This document shows, one piece after another, positions 1-20,230 of a DNA stretch of 64,000 nt. Every line of letters starts with the position of its first letter. Positions within the stretch are counted from its first letter, which is position 1. The notes beneath the pieces were generated by a model. That model made no database searches. It saw nothing but the letters and a program-made list of their open reading frames with translations, and had not been told where the DNA came from. Both the position numbers and the translations under genes were made by a program. The DNA comes from Pisaster brevispinus (lineage: Eukaryota > Echinodermata > Asteroidea > Forcipulatida > Asteriidae), in contig JAMKCF010000002.1 in assembly GCA_023634235.1 (NCBI GenBank), positions 13,821,091 to 13,885,090 of the forward strand, in the 5' to 3' direction.

Positions 1-1290
1 TTGAACAAGCACTAAGAGAAGATCTAGATCCACGTAGATCTCATTTGTGTAAATTCGTTTACAATTGTACTTTGATACTGGAGAGAACTGAAAGATTTAT
101 CAGATTTTGTTCACAAAGATATTACACAATGAGGTAGAGGCATGTCCCGTCGTGAGTTTACTGGCCAGATGCTAAAATCACTGGCCTCGGGCCTGCGGTC
201 CAGTGTTAATTTTGAGTCCTGCCTTCTGGAAAAATGATTTAAAAATCTCTCCAAAAACCTCTCTAAACTTTTAAGATGTATACAGTCAGCCTAATGGTAT
301 ATAATTTAATTTTTTGAAATTTGTATATGAAATTTCTCCAAAAAGTATTGCTTCATGTAACTTGAACTGAACAAGACGTAAAAATGAGAGAAATTGCTTG
401 TCGTTGAAAGCCTTGACCAAGACTGCAAGGCTGGCTAATCAAGTTAAAGCAAGCTTCAAGTGTTGTTCATCAGGGATTTTGAATCACAACACTCAACTAT
501 AATTTGATTTTCAATTCAGCAAATTTTCCGTGGACGATTCCGAACGGTTAAAAAATTTCATTAAAACAGATAGAAAGTGTCTCCGAATCGGTTGGGAATT
601 CATTCTGCGTGTAGAAGAATTCCCGAAGGTGACAAAATGAATCCACTGTACAACCGCTGCATTAAATCACTTTCAAACAAAGTCACCTCACTGGTTTCAT
701 TTGCATAATCGGACAAAATATTTGCCCGTCGGTGAAGTTACGTTGAAAGTCAATTGAAGCAAATGGACATTTTAGCTTTGCTGTGTTGGTTGTCATGGAA
801 ACTGATTTGAAATCTCGGACACACAATTTGTCATCATAGAGAGTGATCATGTCTGTTTTTCCCGTTTTTAATGGACATTTGGAATGTACCTATATCTGAC
901 AGCAAGGACGTCGTGTACCACTTATGACGTGGTTCAGCTCAGTCTAACAAAGCCATGTTTTTACAATTCAACTTCACATTTTCCAGAATTTATGTGTCAC
1001 TTAAATTTAGACAGTCCAAAACTATGATGGCACTTGTGACAATTTTTTATTATTTTGACGTTATAACTTGGCAGGCCGGGCAATTGACTGGAACTTTGCC
1101 TGTTTGGGTTTACAACCAAATTTAGTTACCGCACGCTTAGAGCAATCCACAAGACCATAGGTTTGTTGCACACAAAAATGTTACTGTAACAAAATTTTGT
1201 TCACAAGACCAGAATCAGAATCAGAAAGAGCAGAAAGGGCAAAAAAGACTAGAATCAAAATGCAAACACATTTTAACATTGGTTTGATTT
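1..1290. other. No gene seen; probable intergenic or PDE6D intron 1 DNA
   Basis: There is no exon-like frame on either strand. It holds a copy (about 160-235) of a short dispersed repeat with the phrase CACTGGCCTCGGGCCTGC, also found at about 1785-1850 and 40290-40360. Confidence 0.4.
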
Positions 1291-1299
1291 GAACAACCA

Positions 1300-1575
1300 C
1301 TAAGAGAAGGTTGGTCAGGTTGGCTTGCTTCCACTTCTAAGACCTCGGTTCGAATCTAACCCGAGGCACTATGTGGATTGTTGGGTTTTCAGTTCCTACC
1401 TGATGGCATGGGGTTTTCCCCGGGAATAATTCTCTTGGGTTTTCCTCCCACAATCTAAAACTGAAACTTCCTTCTTTGTCTTCTTTCCATTGGGTTCTTA
1501 GCTAGTGTAGTGATTAAGTTTTCTTTTCTGAGAATCCTTGGCTTCACAAGCAGAGCTAATAAAAGAAATGAAATG
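1300..1575 (+). repeat. tRNA-like SINE, family B
   Basis: A B-box-like GGTTCGAATCTAACC lies at about 1348, followed by a body with GGGGTTTTCCCCGGGAATAA and TTGGCTTCACAAGC and an A-rich tail. A second copy lies reversed at 56330-56600 with the same order of blocks, which shows it is a dispersed retroelement and not a gene. Confidence 0.75.
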
Positions 1576-2660
1576 AAAGAAAATTGAATCTTATTTTGTC
1601 TGGGTAAGTGAACTTTGATACGCAACAGATTTGAAAGGTATTCATCAGACTAAAACTTAGTACATACTGTATGTCACCTGTATGTGAATGTCGTTTTTTA
1701 AATTAAAGAGATTACACAGTGAATTGAAGAAAAAAACAAAACCAGGACAGCCAGACTTGTCCAGTCATTGCCAGTTGTGTGTTTACTGGCCCAATACTTA
1801 AATCACTCACTTCAGGCCTGCAGTCCAGTGTAAATTTCAAGCCTTGAATATATTATCCCTAACTTTCATGAGTAATTTACTAGGTTCCTTCCTCACCCCA
1901 AGTCGCTCAAACAAACAAAATCCAACATTCTTGAGTTGCCATAAGATATGGCAACCCAACAACCCAAACACGGCAGACTGTTGGACTCTGATAAGGGTGG
2001 TATGTACAATCCCATAGAAAGCATATAATTAGTTTACTTGTGCAGTTCTCAATCTCAGGCCAACAGAATCAAACAAGCAGAGTGGATTTTGACAGGTTGC
2101 TAGGGTTAGTTTTTAAGAAATTTACTTGATAATGTTTGAGTCACGAACGTAATGAAGGATCAGTCTTGCAGGCCTTATAATTTATGAAGGCAACGGAAGC
2201 ATTGCCTCCATTGCCCATCTGATCATTGCCTTGGTGCCCCTTGAAACGTCCCAATAGAAAGTTTCAATTTCCTCATAGAGGTGCCCTTTACCAAGTAGAA
2301 AACGCCTTGGTGCCCTTGCCCTATCAAAAATGCAGCAGCTGAAAAGGATCCAGCTTGTAGGTAATCCATTCCTTCGTACCAATCCTCATACTTTCTCAAA
2401 TCGTAATTTCTGGCCAGACCAATTAAATATCTCCTTCGTCCAAGCGTGTGAATAATAGAACACGGTTACTGCAAACTCCACGCACCTGAATGAAGTCAAA
2501 TAATGACGCTTTCCTGACAAACTTTGATCGTAATTTCCAGACAAAGGCTGTCTAGCCTGGTTGGGTGGAGGAGGAAATCCAATTTGGCTAGAAGCAGGTG
2601 CAGGGGACTTCCCCTAGCCGCCAAAGGCCTCATCTAAATTTAATACCGAGTACCAACCAT

Positions 2661-3116
2661 GGCCCAATTTCATAGAGCTGCTTCAGCACTAGCTAACACA
2701 ACAAAATGCTGCTTACCAGAATAAGGTTACCTGCCAAAACGCCATAGTACAATCTGTGAGTGGTATCCTGGCTATTTTTGCATTTATAAGCAGACAGTTT
2801 TTAAGCACGACTTTTGCTGAAGCAGGTCTAGGAAAAATGCTGCTTACCAGAATAAGGTTACCAGCCAAGACACCATAGCACAATCTGTGAGCTGAGTGGT
2901 ATCCTGCCTATTTTTGCATTTATAAGCAGACAGTTTTTAAGCACGACTTTTGCTGAAGCAGGTCTAAGAAAAATGCTGCTTACCAGAATAAGGTTAACAG
3001 CCAAAACGCCATAGTACAATATGTGAGCTGAGTGGTATCCTGCCTATTTTTGCATTTATAAGCAGACAATTTTTAAGCACCACTTTAGCTGAAGCAGGTC
3101 TAAGAAATTGGGCCCT
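2661..3116. mobile_element. Family-1 foldback element with internal triplication
   Basis: It starts GGCCCAATTTCATAGAGCTG and ends AAGAAATTGGGCC, the inverted ends of family 1. The inside holds three copies (about 132-136 bp each, starting near 2704, 2836 and 2972) of the block beginning AAATGCTGCTTACCAG. Normal copies are about 190 bp; this one is 456 bp. Confidence 0.75.
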
Positions 3117-4365
3117 GCTAAATATTGCTTAAATCATTGCTCTGCTCAGCACTATTTAGCAGGGGGAATGAATCGCAAACCATAATGCTATCACACAGCT
3201 GCTTAGCGAGACTGACGTATACTTAGCAGGTTTAGGAAATTGACTGCCTCATATATTACCGTGGGATGGATCAATACAAAGGCAGGTGGGTTCGGTCTTG
3301 TTTATAAGCCTAAGGCTCGGCAGTTTCACCTGCACACGTTAACCTTGCCTCATTCAGTCACCACACTTGGAGTCAGGATACAATGTTCATCAGGAGTGTA
3401 CGGTTCACGGCAAGAATCCATTCAAAGTGCCCCGAGGAAGGCAAGCGTCGCCGTGTGAAAGGCAGCAGGTTTATACTTCTTACATAATGAAACCATCGTA
3501 CCGATTGGCCCACGTCGCAATGCTCATGATCGCCGCGCAAAGGATTATGGGTGAAATCATGGCACAATGATTTTGAAGCAAAGCGATACACAACACATTA
3601 AACCTGGCATAGCTAAGATGTAAACTACAGCATGGCGTCCATCTTGGCAGCTTGGTACATTTTGTTATCCGTACTCGGTTTCCCAAGATGCATTTGGGTA
3701 TATAATTAAGATGGCGCTTGTGCGTATGGGCTATTATTAGACTGTTACGCGCAACACTCGGTAAACATCGGCGACCTAATTTGCATACTGATCGCATGCC
3801 CCTGTTACACCTTGGCAGAAGAGTCAGTAGAACGTCACTCTTTTTAACTGAGAGAAGTCAGGTTTCTATCTGATTCGATCGAGTGGGAAACTTTTAAGAC
3901 GATAGAGGGTGTCCCACTCACTGGTCTTTTTGCATGGTTCTCTGCGACGAGAACCATGGAGCAACATATCAGTCATGGAGTGCACGTGTAGATGTTGGGT
4001 CTTGGTACAGTATCTGTGCAACCGGTAGTCCGTGGTATCACATTTTGAAACTTTGTCAGGTTATGTAGCTCAAAAGGGATAATTTTGTGTGTGGTTTAAT
4101 TGGTAATTTTATGTGTAGTCCGTAATAATTAGTTGCATGGTTTCATGCGGTAATTGATCTTAACTGCCTATACATGTTCATGTATACAAAATGTACAAAT
4201 TAATTACTGAGCTCTTTGGCTATTCATTTATATTTGATGTACATGTACAGTGTGTATTCGACCACAATTGATATTTATAACACTGCTCACAAAGATTCTT
4301 CCTTCTGATTAGTTTAGAGCGCATCACATGAGGTGTTTTATTTTTTACTCGAAAGTTGTTCGTTA

Positions 4366-4500
4366 TACCCCTAGCAACCATGTACTATATCCATAGTAAC
4401 CAATGTACTATACCTGTGGCAACCAATACAACCCGCGGCAACCAATGTACATGTACTATACCCGTAGCAGCCAGTATACTGGGCCAATACCCGTAGCATT
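4366..4500. repeat. Degenerate minisatellite
   Basis: The phrase CAACCAATGTACTATACC recurs four or five times with changes at 18-28-base steps. The long frame across it is an artefact of the repeat. Confidence 0.55.
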
Positions 4501-4799
4501 GTTATAACATGACGATTCACACTGCTCAGACGGAAGCAGATTCCCACCCCAGGCTGAGCTAAACACGCTCTTAACAAGTCCAAAATTGATGAAAATGCCA
4601 TTAAATATCTGTGCATAATACATCTATAGCTGTCATTGTCATTGATGATGTGTGGCTGAAGGCTTTTCCAAGCGCTGTTTGTGTCTTGCTGCAAACGGAT
4701 TGTTCCGGAGAAATTGCACTTGTTCGTCTTAAGTGCTCCGTTTGACATGGCCACATTGTGTATCATTTCTTGCGACCTCCGGGTTGGATTTGTTACTCG

Positions 4800-5480
4800 T
4801 GCAGTACTTTAAGCGCCAAATCACTGCATCCCTTTCAAGCCTGATTAAATATCTGCTGTTCTTGTATTAAGTAGGGTTGATAAATTCCAGACTTTCAACT
4901 GAATTCAGACTTGTTTATTGTCTGTTCGGTGAAGGAAACAACCTGGGAAGAGGCAGGAGAGGGTTGCCCCTTAGGGGGATGTGAATTTTTATTTCAAATA
5001 TCAAGTAATAACCCATGATGATTCATTGTCCCTTGTGGTCTGTTACGCGATATTATTATTATTTTTAATGACAAGATTTTACTCAAGTGCATTGTCAAAA
5101 ACCCCGTGTAAAGATTGTGTTGTTTCTTACGTGCGTTGTTCACATTTTATCTAAGATAATAAGGTAATGATATATTCAGCCAATGTTTAAAAAGTTAAAA
5201 ACCATAACATCGGAAATCTCTAAAAAAAATAATTAACCCTAAACAAAGATCTTCAGAATACTTACAATAACAGAAATATTCCGACTAAGCTGAATACCGA
5301 CATAAAAAAAACAACTACATTGTAGATTCCATAAAAAAATTTAAAAAAATTACTCAGTAAAACGCTTACTACTATAATAAATGCTTTAGACAAAAGTTCT
5401 GTTAATAGATGGAAAGAATTGGAAATATTCTGCTGCTGGTTAAAACTCGTCCTGATGTCTCTGTACATGTACATGCTGGA
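4800..5480. other. AT-rich, nothing recognised
   Basis: Low-complexity AT-rich DNA with no exon-like segment and no repeat I can name. Confidence 0.4.
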
Positions 5481-5484
5481 ACCC

Positions 5485-5670
5485 ATCGGAGAGCTTCTTA
5501 AGCAGAAAATAATGCTTAACAGTTTCCTGCTAAGCAGAACTGAGCAGGATACCAGTTACAAATTGTACACGTGACACGGTAGTTTGGCTGGTAACCTTAT
5601 TCTGGTAAGCAAAATTTTATTGTGCTTAGCAAATGTTTGTGCTTTGAAAAGCAGGTCTATGAAATTGGGC
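5485..5670. mobile_element. Family-1 foldback element
   Basis: The inner blocks CTTAAGCAGAAAATAATGC, GAGCAGGATACCAGT, TTTGGCTGGTAACC and the end CTATGAAATTGGGC are in the usual order. The left end is slightly eroded. Confidence 0.75.
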
Positions 5671-8600
5671 TGTGGTTGAAATGAGTAATAAATACACGTG
5701 TACGAGTACGAGGTTTACCCTTAAATTTTTCAGCGACTAGCCAGCGGCAGTGGGACCAGTGAGCTTTTTTGTTTCATAAGTCTTGACAGTTTGTTTTTCA
5801 CTAGGGTCCATATTTCATATCAGAGAGGAATGCTTGACATAGCGGCCAAAAATGCCTTGATCCAAAGTATTTATAGCTGCTACAAAAGGGCGCAAGATTT
5901 TATCTACTTCTGCGCAAATAAAAGGGTCAAAGTAAAGCTATGTCCCAAATTGACATTTTCCAATGTTTCCCATGTTAATATAGATTCTACAACTCTAAAA
6001 AACAAAACCATGCATTTTTTTTTCTCTCTGTAATTTTTTTCCAGACATTTTGTCTGTACTCTCCAGTCCGAAAAAAAGTCAACAAGATTCAGCAATGTCT
6101 GGGCCTGCAATGTTTGGTGGTGAAATACATAGATGAACGGAATCCAAAGGGCTTGAATTGAGCAGAAAATAATGGTCATAATTTGGAATGCTCTATGATT
6201 TAAATCTTAATACCTCTGTGATGACAGCTGCATTGTATTGGGATTCGATGGAACAATTTCCTGGTATTTTTAACACATTACCAATTTGCTCCGGTGGCAT
6301 TTGAGTCCCTGGTGGAATTAAAGGTTGGGGGGGGGGGGGGAGGTGTTTGAGTGCATGATCCGAGTCTTGCAATCGCATAAATTTATTATCAGCTTGTAAT
6401 ATCTTGCGCTGTCTGTTTTGTCAATTTGCAATATGTCACGATTGAAGAGGATTACTTAATTTGATCACGGAGGTGAAACTGTCACGACATTTGAATTATA
6501 TTTTTTTCATCAAGGTTACGATCAACGGGGAACATTAAACAACTTCGCAGGTCTGCTGGTGTGAATGCCAATGGAAATTTGTCTCTTAATCAAAAAAACA
6601 AATTAAGCTTGTCATAATAACTCTTACATTTAGTTCTTGTGTTTTGTTTGTTTGTTGTTGGTTTTTTTTAAGCAAAGCCGTACTACAGGGCTCGAAATTT
6701 ACATTGGACCACAGGCCTGAGGCCATTGTTTTTAGCATCGGGCCAATAAACTTAGGCTTGGACAAACCTGACGGTCTTGTGTTTTTGAATAAGAATGCCT
6801 AACCTCTTCTTTAATTATGCTCAAATGTCAACTTTGAGTCCGATAAACATCCTTTTAGCTCTGTCGAGTATGAAAGCACTACCCATAACATCAAATAAAA
6901 ACAGTTTAAGTGGGTTTTTTTCCCTCTCATTTTGATTACGGTCTTGTCACAAATTTTCTAGTCCAGTAAAATTTTGAGCTACAAGCCCTGCGATCGTGTA
7001 GATATTTTTGTCACCAAATTTGAGCCCTGTATGACCAGATCGTATTATACTTTCTCCATCACTGGCTTTGTTCAAAACTTTCCTCAATACTCACCTAATG
7101 AGGTCTGCATAAACACTCCCCGCTATTGATGTGTCGCTGTGCCATGAGCATCTCAAAGATGGATACCGGTGCATTACAAATGCCCATTATTTTTATTATT
7201 ATTATTAGTGCATAAGAGATAGAACTCCAAGCACTTATTAAATAAACCAAGGTCAAGACTTCATTCATCATTGATGTGTAAACCAGCAAAGAAAAAAAGA
7301 GAAGGTTTTTAACAAAAAATCAAAAAAAATTTATTAAGAATCTACTATTTTTGGTTTTACCATGCACGGATTGTCGACAAGCTACATGTACCCCGTTGGG
7401 ATTCGAACCTACAACCCCCCTCATTATAGAGCAGATACCTGTAGTTTTAAGACGCCTTTAGTCAGGCCTGATATTTGGTCCTTGGGGGGAAAAAAGTAGG
7501 AACATTTTGTCGAGTACAAGGGCTGACCTACATTGGCTTTTATAGACTTTTCAGGCTACTTTAAATCAGAATTTTTCTGACAAAAAATCAGAAATCAGAC
7601 CTAAGTTAGTGAGTGAACATTTCATCAGATTCAGTCGTCGGGTGTTAAAAAGAAAAGAAAAAAAAACCAGTAGCTGACATGCAGCCAATCATAGAGATGA
7701 GTGGTTCGGTGTTGTTGAGGCCTTACGTGCCAGGAGACACGAAGCGACTAGGGTGAGGGGAGAGGGTTTTTTTGTCCTGGTTTTTTGCTTTTAATCCTGT
7801 CAAGGCTTGTTTGGATTGTAGCAATCAAAATAAGCAACATTGATTTTGGAAGGTTTTCAAATGCTATTACCTTGACGTTGGCAGTAATCCTAACCAAACC
7901 TTTTTGCTGGAGTATTGGTGATAAAATATACCCCGTTTTTAGTTAGCATTCCGATTAAAACTATTTGTAGTAATTGTTGTTTTATAATCACATGAACGTA
8001 CCCCAATTAGTAATTATATCCGGAACTTTGTCACCGAACGAATAATTATATCCGGAACTTTGTCACCGAACGAAAGCGCAACTCATTTAACAGCCTCCTT
8101 GACATAATTATTACAATAGTCAATTTAACTAAGGTTAGAGAATGTCATACTCTTGCAGTTTGCTATTGATACAAAGAATTAAAGTGAAACAATTGGTATT
8201 AAGGTTTTATAATAACGTACACATGCCAGGTTTTTTTTCAGGGCTAAGTCATTCGTACAATATGTAGTACAAAGTAGTTCATGAGTAGTTCATGAGTGGT
8301 ACACACACTTCCTGTTCCGATCAAAGCTAATAGACAGCTAGTCTTTGCGAGTATTCGAACACAGGCAATGACAAGGACCCTTTTATAAGGTGCGCACGTT
8401 TGTTTCCTTCACGCGTTAAAGCAATGTACGTGGGGACCAAAGTGGTCCCTAAAATGTTTGAATACGCGCGAGACTTTCATGGCCTGTAGCAACACACTCA
8501 GCCACAGCAGTAGCTGTAGCCCCCACCTTGGACACTGTCTTACAAGGCAGTTAAAGGTTTTCCTTTCTCGTATGCCTTTTTTGTCCGCAGTTATCTTTCG

Positions 8601-9569
8601 CACAACTTCTGTAATTTTATATAAAAAAATACCTTCACATCTAGCATTACCTGATCATATTTTTTTTTACAAATCCGAAACATGTAATCCTTATGAAATT
8701 CACAGTGAAGATATGCTGCCTGAAATATTTTTAAAAAAGGCGTGGAACTTTTCATAATTACATCGTATTGTATTACGCCTGTACTACCCTGTTCATTAAT
8801 TATGAGGTCGCAGAGACATCTGTCGTAAAATCAATACATAATGTAATTTCTTGCCCGTATTGAGTCCACAGCTCGCTTCGATGTCAAAAGAGGCTTTATT
8901 TACCATTGACGATCATAAAATGTCACAACAGGTACATGGCACATGTATTTATTTAAGCCAATCCCTTCATGCATGGCAGCACAACATTGCAAATTGTAGC
9001 CGTAAAAAAAACAGCACCAATATGAGAATGTATTTACCAATGGGTGCAGTTGGACAGCTAATAGGAATGATAAGTGGCGGGTTAGTAACCACAGAAAGGA
9101 AATTGAAATGCAGTACTTAAAAAGGCAGGGTATACTTATGGTAAATATCGGAGACCAGTATCCTCACTTGGTGTATCCCAACATATGCATAAAATAACAA
9201 ACCTGTAAAAATAATGAAAGAGAAAACCACCTATTTGTTGCATAGAATTGTGTGCTTTCAGATGCCGGAGAAAGCCTTTCTCCGATTCAAATTTTGGGGT
9301 GAAAAATTACCCCTTTCTCCAAAACTACATTACTTCAAATGGGGTCATTTCTAACAAATTTGTTTTATAAAATCAACAGCTCTCCAGTGCTCTTTACCGA
9401 GTAAGTTTTTATGGTAATTAATTTTTGGAGTAATTACCGAAGGTAAACACTCCCTGTAATGACTAAAGTCATAAATATATAAAAAATTATTTTAAAAAAA
9501 ATTTGTACTAGTCAGAAAAGCGCTGATGGATATGATGATATTGGCTTGAACCTTCCGAATGGTCAGAAA
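5671..9569. other. Intergenic/intronic DNA with no supported gene
   Basis: Scattered short frames only, without splice-consistent conserved blocks. It includes a poly-G run at about 6329, an eroded tRNA-like B-box on the - strand at about 7395-7410 (GGTTCGAATCCC), and the direct duplication listed separately. Confidence 0.4.
8011..8074. repeat. Perfect 32-bp tandem duplication
   Basis: The unit beginning TAATTATATCCGGAACTTTG is present twice head to tail at 8011-8042 and 8043-8074, with no differences seen. This is a recent local duplication. Confidence 0.85.
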
Positions 9570-9743
9570 TAGACCTTATGCACATGACGTCATTTCAGTA
9601 GGGCGCCCTCGCCTAGAGGTCAAAAGGAGGTTGTTCATTGGCCAATCCTGTGCACCGTGCGTACAAACCTGTGCGTTTTGATTGTTTCGTCACCATTTTA
9701 CCTCTAAGATGGCGGCTGGATGATGTCAATGCATAAGGTCTAT
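9570..9743. mobile_element. Short inverted-repeat element (TAGACCTTATGCA ends)
   Basis: The left end TAGACCTTATGCACATGACG and right end TGATGTCAATGCATAAGGTC face each other as imperfect inverted repeats of about 25 bp. TA at both borders is compatible with a mariner-type MITE, but no transposase is present. Confidence 0.65.
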
Positions 9744-10394
9744 ACATGTACTGGTATGTACAATAAAAGTTCCTATTATGTGTGGCCTGAAAGCTTCAGT
9801 ATGACTATTTAATGAGCTAATCAACCCAGTTTTGAGTTTTGACAGGAGGAGCAGGGACACGATGGAGCATCTCAGGGTTCTCCCCATGTACAAGCTAGCG
9901 TATCGGGCCGATACGTGCCCATACGCGCACATTGCGGCCGATACGCATAATAATAAAAAAGAGAGAAAACCACAAAGAATGCTCCGCATTGCACAGTAGG
10001 GCGTTTAAAACCAAGACAAACATTGAGTACAAAACATTCCAAAGATAATCTTTCAATTTAGCGTGCTTCGGCCAAACATAAAAAGAAGTTGGTTCCAGAA
10101 TGCCCCACAGTTTTGCAAAATCCTTGGGAGAACGGGTGCAGCTTATTTGTAAATTGATGAAGCCCCAAGTTGTAGCAAGTTGGACACAAGATTTCTGATG
10201 TTGCACAGCGTAAACCTTGGATTCAACTTTTTTCTTCCCAAAATAATGAGAAAAACTGAATATGTGAATTAGGTTTTTTTTCAATCGGGGATTGCTGGGA
10301 GCTGGTTGCCTGTAAATTGCCTCGTGTGACATGGAGGGAAGTGTAAATTTCTACCGGAACATTTTTTCTAATAAGGAGCACCAAGGCAACGAGT

Positions 10395-10546
10395 GGGGCT
10401 CGATTTCACAAAGCACTAAGATTCATCTTGAGATTGGTTGTTAGTATCACCATCGTGATTTGTATTTTGACATCACACTTTGCTTAGCATTTTTAGATTG
10501 GTTTCCACTTAAGATCGATCTTTGCTCTTTGTGAAATGGAATCCAG
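10395..10546. mobile_element. Family-3 foldback element (GGGCTCGATTTCACAAAG)
   Basis: It starts GGGGCTCGATTTCACAAAG and ends TCTTTGTGAAATGGAATCC. The inner blocks ACTAAGATTCATCTT and TTAAGATCGATCTTTG are shared with copies at 22339, 28348, 58410 and 61010. It lies just upstream of PDE6D exon 2. Confidence 0.78.
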
Positions 10547-10656
10547 GGGCATTAGGGCTAGCCTCTGTTGCCTCCATGACGTATCAGGTTATGACCGGTT
10601 TTTAACATTGTGTAAATTCTTGTGATATGATCTTTTATCCCCCACTTCCATTATGA

Positions 10657-17949
<7,293 letters not shown>

Positions 17950-18326
17950 GAGCTGTCAAGTTCAATTAGACTTAAATAATGGAGCACCGAGACATCATCA
18001 TCAGGTTTTTATTAGTATTTTTCTTATAAAACAAACGGAAAAAAAAACTCTGCACTGGTGAAACTCTTTAGCAGGCCTTCATGTTTGTGGAACCTTATTT
18101 TATATCTGACATTATCAATAGAATGCAATCTTGACCTTAGAGTAGATGACCCCGATGTGACCTTTGACCTTGTGAACAGGGCGGCAGGGGTAGAAAATAT
18201 TCTGAACCATGCGCTCTTTTTAGAAATTCAAGTAAGTTTGACAGCTACAGTGAATTGTTACATTTACATAAAACAAACTGGGAAGCACTGTGTAAAGATT
18301 TGGTGGTCACAGTACGGGCCATTGAC

Positions 18327-18332
18327 AATAAA
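18327..18332 (+). terminator. Possible PDE6D polyadenylation signal AATAAA
   Basis: The first AATAAA I noticed downstream of the PDE6D stop codon (17949) is here, followed by a run of A. The 380-base distance is reasonable for a 3' UTR. This hexamer is common by chance in AT-rich DNA. Confidence 0.25.
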
Positions 18333-18679
18333 AAAAGTGCGCCCCGCCACAGTTTGACCAGGACCAGGCCAGTTACGCAGTGCATCATGGGGAAAAAAGT
18401 CGGCTGCACTATTTTTTTAAAAGTTCGTTTGTCGTAGTGGTTTGCACGGAGATAAATCGGCTTGGTCGTCTCTCCCCGCCGTGTGTACGGCATTAGGTTG
18501 TTTGGTGAGGCCAATGAATGTTATTCACATTCATGTCGGCCATTTTCAAGGTCCCAAACTGCCGATGCAGGGTCGAGTTGTGGGTGTGATACGTTCAGTC
18601 GACCGCTGTTTAGGTAAAAATAGTCTCTCCTGGACACACTGTGTAGGGCGCACTGAAGTACGAAATCACCCACTTTAGT

Positions 18680-19897
18680 GGTGCAGTAAAACTAAAAGGG
18701 AATATAGTCAGAAATGTACTTTATACATTCCATTGCTCCAAGCCAAACTGTGTAATGAAAACGAAAGCCCACTTTTAGACGCATGATAAAATACCGTCCT
18801 TATTAACGAGAATGTGCATGTATTTGTAAATAATTAATAATTTGAAGAGGACAAAAGAAATGATGGATTAATCAGTCAGATAACTGTATTCCTTTTTTGT
18901 AATTTTATCCCTAACGTTAGTCCTAAAAAGTAGTGCATTTTTCAGAAACCAGTATTCAAAAAGCTTTTCTTTTGTTTGTTATCTTTGTGTTAACCTCTGT
19001 AAATTCTTCTTAGTGAAACTTCTAAGATGCTTACGGCAAGCTAGTTGCGGGAGTAATTTTCCAATTGTCCAGGCTTGTTGTTGACGTGTTACGTTTGAAA
19101 GCGTAGTGAGAGGAAGAAAAAGATGTTGTAAAAAAAATTAAGATTCGGACAAAAATGTCCTGAGGCGGTGTGCACGGTGGAAAAGAAACGATGATTAAAT
19201 TTGCCGAAAGAACGAAGATTGTATCTGTCTTAGTGTGTGGGTCTGAGACAAGCATTTTTATTACATGTATGTTCGCTGTCTTATTTTTTGTTTTTTAAAC
19301 TACTCAAACTTAAGTCCATCAAAATATTCATGTACTGTCAGTTTTTTCCGTGACGGGATGAATCTTTCTTAAAATGATTTTGAAGCACACAGACAATTTT
19401 GGCAGTTGTCAAAGACCTCTGCACTTTGTGTTACACAACATATACACCAAACAACAAACCTGTGAAATATGCAAATGTCATAATGAAAAAGAGCAAAAAA
19501 AAACCCAAATGTTCTCACTGTTTTCAAATGTCAAGTTTTGAACTCACGAGATCAAAACTAACTGTTATTAAAGCTATAACAAACCTGTGAAGGTTTTAAG
19601 CTCAATATGTGGATGTCATGTAATGAAAAAGAGCAAAACCCCCCAAATGCTCTCACTGTTTTCAAATGTCAAGTTTTGAACTCAAAACTACATGTAATTG
19701 TTTTACTAATTGTTATTGAAACTACAACATTTCAGGCAAGAATATTTCAAAGGAAGTTTTCCCACCATGACCATCTTTATACCATAGCTGTTACGTACAA
19801 GTCTGTACATACAATATATTTTCAACCTTACCAATTATTTCCATACTCTTTGAGAGTAGGGTGATAGATTGAAAAATACTCCACAAACTAATGACCA
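18680..19897. other. Intergenic DNA with an imperfect two-copy repeat
   Basis: No exon was seen. Blocks of about 125 bases starting ACAAACCTGTGAA (about 19456 and 19579) recur, both containing TGTTTTCAAATGTCAAGTTT; this looks like a local duplication. Confidence 0.5.
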
Positions 19898-20045
19898 GGG
19901 GTCGATTTCACAAAACCCTTCCTAACTTAGGACTAGTCCTAGGCCATGTAGGCAATGCTAGGAGATAGGACTAGTCCTAGGTTAAGACCAGTTACTGGTC
20001 CTAACTTCAGATAAGACTAGTCTTATCTCTTTGTGAAATCGACCC
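19898..20045. mobile_element. Family-4 foldback element (GGGTCGATTTCACAAA; ACTAGTCC)
   Basis: The ends GGGGTCGATTTCACAAA and TTTGTGAAATCGACCCC are inverted. The inside is almost all repeats of TAGGACTAGTCCTA, itself a palindrome. A second copy is at 62129. Confidence 0.82.
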
Positions 20046-20230
20046 CATAAAAACGTGCATGGTGAGAAGCACTGCAGCTGTTGATAGCATAAACTATTTT
20101 GAGAAAGGATTCCCTTCGAGGTAATATGGTTTGGATAAATTTGTCACCCCCAAAGATTTGAGATTTGAGAAACGACTCATGCGTGAACCGTTTTCTCAGA
20201 TTTCTCAGGGCAGGTGTCCTGGGGCCAGAG
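20045..20230 (-). repeat. Dispersed repeat shared with 57118-57240
   Basis: The phrases AGCACTGCAGCTGTTGATA and TTTGAGAAAGGATTCCCTTC recur at about 57150 as ACACTGCAGCTGTTGATAA and TTTGAGAAACGATTCCCTC. The 104-residue frame here is not a gene. Confidence 0.55.

Noticed and set aside
4371..4766. 131-residue frame on the - strand
   Set aside because: It runs through a minisatellite and has no recognisable domain.
18442..18678. Possible bidirectional promoter and first exon (ATGGCCGACATG on the - strand)
   Set aside because: The frame stops after 16 codons and no downstream exon could be found.
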